Shown one piece after another: positions 45,225 to 49,386 of a stretch of 49,386 nucleotides of DNA. Positions within the stretch are counted from its first letter, which is position 1, and each line of letters begins with the position of its first letter. This stretch comes from Pestalotiopsis fici W106-1. Its lineage: Eukaryota > Ascomycota > Sordariomycetes > Amphisphaeriales > Sporocadaceae. Position numbers and translations under genes: made by a program. Under the pieces are notes generated by a model. The model had not been told where the DNA came from. It saw only the letters and a list, made by a program, of their open reading frames with translations, and ran no database searches. The stretch covers positions 781,534 through 830,919 of the forward strand of contig NW_006917102.1 in assembly GCF_000516985.1 (NCBI RefSeq), given 5' to 3'.

Positions 45225-45388
45225 CCTCACCTGAGCAGATGTGTGAATGGGGGGCTGAAGACGAGATGATCGAGGAAGCATTGAAAGTTGTCTGAGTTGA
45301 TCTCTAATCTATAAAAGAGAGGTGCTGAAGACGGCTTTATATACCCAAGCAGATGATCTGCGGTGGGCAATGCCAATGTCATTGCAAC
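45225..45388 (+). mobile_element. Short repeat, copy 3 (diverged)
   Basis: About 164 bp, aligned to copy 1 along its full length with one extra base and scattered substitutions. Flanked by ACTTT at 45219-45223 and 45389-45393 (CACTTT if one base more is counted), a 5-6-bp target duplication. Hairpin arms 45367-45374 and 45378-45385 differ from copy 1 but still pair at 7 of 8 positions. On the minus strand the same CTCAG acceptor and a GTTGCA donor are present. Confidence 0.8.
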
Positions 45389-45992
45389 ACTTTGGTAAAC
45401 AAACCTGGGACGGCTTTTGTTGACAGCAGTAGTAAGAATGGCAGAAAATATATTTACTGGTCGCTGCATTGGCGTTCTCGAGTGCCATAATAGGTACGGG
45501 CGCTTCAACTCCAGGGCAACGTCCTTGCCACCAGCGACTCGTTTGTGGGACTTGAGAAAAGCGTAGTAGCACACTCGCGGCGGCGGAACAGAGATAGAAG
45601 CCGGTTCTGACGTATTTTCTTCTAGGGTAAGGTGTTGAAGTCCAACTACCAGTATTTGAATTCACTTCCCTACCTAGGTTTGTTTGTCTGTCGTGTTCAG
45701 CGCCGGAGACTAGCCGCGTAGCAGTACTCTGAGCCGCTCGAATTGCACTACTCTGTGCTGGCGATCGCACTGAACCAACTTCTTCAGCTTCAGCTTCCAA
45801 TATACTCCCTGCCAACAGCCAGCCATCCTCACCACAACTTGATTCTCGTAATTTGATGGAGCGAGGACGAGCTTTGGGTCCACAAAAGACGAACATATCC
45901 TGGAAATTGAGCCAATGTATGGCTTCCTGTATGTTACTCAAGTCAAAGATGCCTTGAAATCTTTCTCTCAATCCTCGCCAATTCTTCTTCAC
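45389..45992 (-). CDS. Hypothetical open frame ending at repeat copy 3
   Basis: Open for about 200 codons from an ATG at 45992 and running into the repeat at 45388. Sequence such as FQDMFVFCGPKARPRSIKLRESS and GEDGWLLAGSILEAEAEEVG is protein-like, but no family is recognised. Before insertion the frame would have ended at a TGA created by the target site itself (CCA AAG TGA), so the repeat sits at the stop codon. It may be a real small gene, part of a larger decayed one, or chance. Confidence 0.22.
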
Positions 45993-46170
45993 TTATTTCT
46001 GCTGTCTGCTGCACTCGCGACCATTTCTACCCTTCAACACAAAGGTACACGGGCATGTGCCAACAAAGTTATGAAACATGAGCAACGTGTCTTTTACAAT
46101 TGCAAACAAAGAGGTCACTCGGCTCGGAACTCCCACAGTCCTAGTGTTATACAGGTAAGTACTTGAACAC

Positions 46171-46569
46171 AAACTTACGCACCCCATTCGGGCCGTACTA
46201 TTTACCCAACGCGGCCGCCAAGCGATCGGGAGAAGTCTCACTGTGAGCATTCGCGGTGATCATTATGCCGTTTTCATGAGTGGGCGCAACTCAGTCATAA
46301 ACATATCCGGGGACAGCGTCAATATCAACATTGGCGACAATTTTTGTGTCAACGGGTACATTTCTATGAGTGGCAGTTCTAAAAATCGCCTCAGCTTGAG
46401 GGACACGGATGAGCATCAGTAGACGGGTTCTCAGTGGCAGAATACTATAACCGGCGGCAGCGGCATCGTTGACTTACACGGTGGAGTTGGGGAGATTACC
46501 ATCAACGAAGTAACGGTACCTCATGTAGGCTACGCTCAACTCGTACCAAGGCTGGGGGCTCTAACCTAG
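46171..46569 (+). pseudogene. Unrecognised beta-rich coding relic with one TAG
   Basis: Open from 46171 to a TAG at 46420-46422 and open again to 46569. The sequence is strikingly regular: DHYAVFMSGRNSVINISGD, SVNINIGDNFCVNGYISMSG, then after the stop TITGGSGIVDLHGGVGEITI. Alternating Gly/Asn and hydrophobic residues suggest a beta-solenoid or beta-sandwich. The stop follows CAT CAG and could be a CAG-to-TAG change. No family recognised. The upstream frame 45915-46154 with a hydrophobic LLHLFLLSAALATIS stretch and a GTAAGT at 46155 could be its first exon, but I found no acceptor in the right phase. Confidence 0.35.
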
Positions 46570-46668
46570 CAGTATTAGGCGTATTTAGGGACCCAATGTC
46601 CTTATCAGACTTCGTATTGGAAGTAACTAGGCCGACTGCAGAGCGCCTTTGGCCCTGATGAGTTATCT
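46512..46668. repeat. Dispersed repeat B (partner at 8977-9120)
   Basis: See 8977-9120. This copy has extra bases around the AGCAGTATTAGGCGTATTTAGGG part and TTCGTATTGGAAG, and its minus-strand frame is broken. It overlaps the end of the beta-rich relic. Confidence 0.6.
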
Positions 46669-49386
46669 CGAGTATCCAGACCTTGAATGCTGATGTTCGT
46701 ATTTGGAGGTATTTCCTTAACTCCATAAAAAGAGCTTTGGCCATTATCGTTTCAGCTAATCAAACCTCAGAACTAAGGAAGACCATCTAAGGTTTGGATT
46801 GATATGCGCGCCAAAAACACCCTTATGGCAGAACTTCACAGGTTTCGATAATTTCCAACATTAATTAACAGCCACGCATTTGGATTAAGTACATACACGT
46901 CGTGGAATGGTGTCGCAAATCATACGATTTTAAGGCTGCTTTTAGATGCACAACTCAAAACCTTTTCATCGAATAGCCTGGATAAAGCTCGCATCGTTGA
47001 CACCAGAACATTACCGATTTATAATGACGGTAACAAGATACTGATTTTAGTCTCACTGGTAATGGTGGCAGATGCGAACCAGCACACGACACGGATACAT
47101 CATATCTGCCTCCAGCGAACATTGCTCATGTTCCAATTTCCACTAAGCTGGGGCATGGGTATGGTCGGAGAACCTCAACCAAACAACCAACACCTCCAGG
47201 AATTGCGTGATCAGGCCGGTAACCTGATTACTTCAGGGTTGCATTTTGCGGTCGCATTTGAGTGTAGAATAGTATGTATTGAGTGCTGGTTGAGAAGTTT
47301 TTTTTTTTTTTTAAATGGATTTTTTTGAAAAAAAAAAAGAATTTAAGTCTAGAAAAAGCAACTAAACTTCAACCGATCACCGGTTTGATGTAGCATCTCA
47401 ACGGACTATGGGTCCACTGATCAGGACCCTCACCACACCACACAAAGATTTAGGTATATTCATTCCCAATATGTACCTATTCATGGTTTGTATGAGCATA
47501 GCCTTGTAAATGATTGGATTAATCATGCGTCTCTACTCTGGTATATCTTTGCTGCGACATCTAGACCAACCCACGACTACGCAAGTTGACGAGGAGGGCC
47601 TAGGCACACTCTATTTTGCCATATTAATACGACTAGTATCTAAAATAAAGTGTAAATTGAAAGATGGTCTACATCTACGAAAATAATGTGTGTACAAAAC
47701 AACTTATAAGTCAACAACCATTCCCGTTGTGTCACCCGAAGCGCCACACCAACCAGCCAGACTGTGGCGCATCACATATAATGGGAAAGCTTTTCTCCTT
47801 TCTCAATTACGTGCAACATTCATTGGGAAATGGGGCATCGATATGAGCAATGTTATCTCCAAGTGGTGGATATAGCTAGCTGGCCGAGACCTTCAAGGAA
47901 AGAACCGTGATCGTTTTGACCAAAATAGCGCCACAGCTCGAGCAACTACACCGAGGTAGTCTTTTTCCGCGTGCTGTACAATCGTTCCAAGAACCACGGG
48001 CCAAAAGCTCCCTATTGTACAAAAGATACCGTGAGATACAGCACCAGATCAAGATGAAGTTACAATCCAAGGTGTCAAAATGTAGGAATAAGAGGAGCGC
48101 TTCTCCACACATGTATATATCTTTGGCCATTCAGCCTCCGTTGGATGTGAACAACTCAACTAATACAACAACTATTACCCATACCTATCATATCTTTTCA
48201 CGCAAGGTTCGCCTATCCGTCAGGCAATTGCTCTTACCCGTGCGTTGAAGCAATGCTTCATTTCACCTTTACTACTTACACGCAACTGGTACTTGTTTCC
48301 ATCTTCCATGCTCATCATTGCCACTGCATAGCGAAATTCGACCAGACGCACCTCTAATCCTTCCTCGTGAGTATACATCCACAGGTGATTAGTTTCGACT
48401 ACCATGTTTGGAATCGTCGTTGCCCATCAGAAGTCAGCCACGCAGCTTCCGCAATCCATATTTTATAAACTGCATCGAAAGCAGACATTGGCAGTCGCTA
48501 TTACTAAATCGCATGATGAAAATTGAAAGTGATGCCAAACATATATCGAACAACACATGCCATGCAGGATACCTTCCTCGTCGGTAGACATCAATACATG
48601 GTCGCTTCCATTGACAGACTACCTGGCATGCCCCTTACTTTATTATACCTGTATACTAGTAGAATCCATAAAATAGAATCGGAATGTGAGGTATATGCGG
48701 CTTCCCTCAGCTCAAAGCAATAATGCAGTATCCACCTCCAGAATTTCTGTCTATATATTTCCCAGACTCTTCCAAATTTTCTGTCCTTCTCTTCCCCTTT
48801 TCTTCTTCGACACACTTCTCATCTCCCGTAGGTATATACTTTCTTACGATTCATCTACCCCAATGCAACTTCATCAGATATCCCCTATCAGGAGCCTCTT
48901 GTACTCTATGCATCATCTTTTCTCGTTTATATTCTCCAAGCTGGCGAGTCCCTCGTTGTCCACTTGTCATTCCTGTCTATTGACTTCATCATATCCATTC
49001 GAAAGTCACCAGAAACCTGTCCCACTGTAGAACCACCCACACTCCATAAATGAGTTTTTCTTTCTCTATCACTCTTGGGCTTTCCCTTCATATCGTCCAA
49101 CATTGTGCTATAATCTCCACGCTCTCCTGTCCTTGCTATTCTCTGGCAATAATAACTTCTTACAGGTCAATCAATTCTGATGCCATACCCCAAGCCATCT
49201 GGCTAGGTCATACTGTTTCAATCTCTGCCACCCTCACCCCTTGTCTCGAAATACTTGGCGTTCCCCCTTTTCTTTAGCGCCTCAAAAGAGTTGGTATAGA
49301 TTACGTCGAACCGATACGCCCACCTGGTTAAAAGATATTCGCTAATAAAAATAAAGAAGAAGAAACGAGAAAGAAAAGAAAGAAAA
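46669..49386. other. Right-end interval without a supported gene
   Basis: 2.7 kb. A poly-T/poly-A pair lies at 47298-47340. From about 48720 to 49290 the plus strand is strongly pyrimidine-rich, as in long fungal promoters or leaders, so a plus-strand gene may begin beyond the window. No intact coding region recognised. Confidence 0.4.

Noticed and set aside
48723..49030. Plus-strand open frames of 86 and 114 codons near the right end
   Set aside because: They are by-products of strong pyrimidine bias (Ser/Phe/Leu-rich) with no motifs; more likely promoter or leader DNA.

Overview
The window reads as nuclear DNA of a filamentous ascomycete (Pezizomycotina, probably Hypocreales; this is inferred from gene content only). 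Genes are widely spaced and carry short GT-AG introns of about 50-160 nt. The set includes Zn2Cys6 regulators, a Pth11/rhodopsin-type membrane protein, GH114, ERG2 and a small secreted cysteine-rich protein. There are no rRNA, tRNA or CRISPR features I can support, and no intact autonomous transposon. A 100-N assembly gap lies at 26249-26348.

Left part (0.2-12 kb). A class II aldolase/adducin-type gene (-) and an amino-acid permease (+) are divergent. They are followed by an ornithine-cyclodeaminase/mu-crystallin-type reductase (-), a fused aconitase-X protein (-) and, divergent from the latter, a Zn2Cys6 regulator (+). Permease, aconitase X (known members are cis-3-hydroxy-L-proline dehydratases) and mu-crystallin-type reductase (known members reduce delta1-pyrroline-2-carboxylate to L-proline) together look like an uptake and catabolic cluster for 3-hydroxyproline. 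GATA-factor sites lie upstream of all three, and a perfect 24-bp palindrome lies upstream of the reductase. The regulator has an in-frame TGA at a conserved position that an alternative acceptor could bypass.

Middle part (12-31 kb). GH114 galactosaminidase (-), a 3-ketosteroid-delta1-dehydrogenase-like flavoprotein (+), sterol C8-isomerase ERG2 (-) and a Pth11/rhodopsin-like protein (-) are followed by a decayed interval (19.3-25.5 kb) with an open frame broken by two TAG codons and a zinc-knuckle gene. Then come a phytanoyl-CoA-dioxygenase-family gene (+) and a second Zn2Cys6 regulator (-), whose stop codons are 9 bp apart, and a myo-inositol-type MFS transporter (+).

Right part (31-49 kb). 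An AT/purine-rich spacer, a small secreted 8-cysteine protein (+), a type-B carboxylesterase (-), a ZIP zinc transporter (+) and a ferric-reductase-like TmpA-type membrane flavoprotein (-) are followed by about 8 kb that is gene-poor and full of relics.

Most interesting signal: a short, previously unnamed (to me) repeat family of about 163 bp with three near-full copies (886-1048, 21869-22031, 45225-45388), a solo terminal hairpin (44630-44653) and a decayed end (23706-23748). Copy 1 lies inside the aldolase gene, flanked by a 6-bp target duplication. Removing the insert plus one duplicate restores the conserved protein, and splicing it as a GT-AG intron also keeps the frame. It therefore behaves like an introner-like element. 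Its terminal hairpin shows compensatory base changes between copies.
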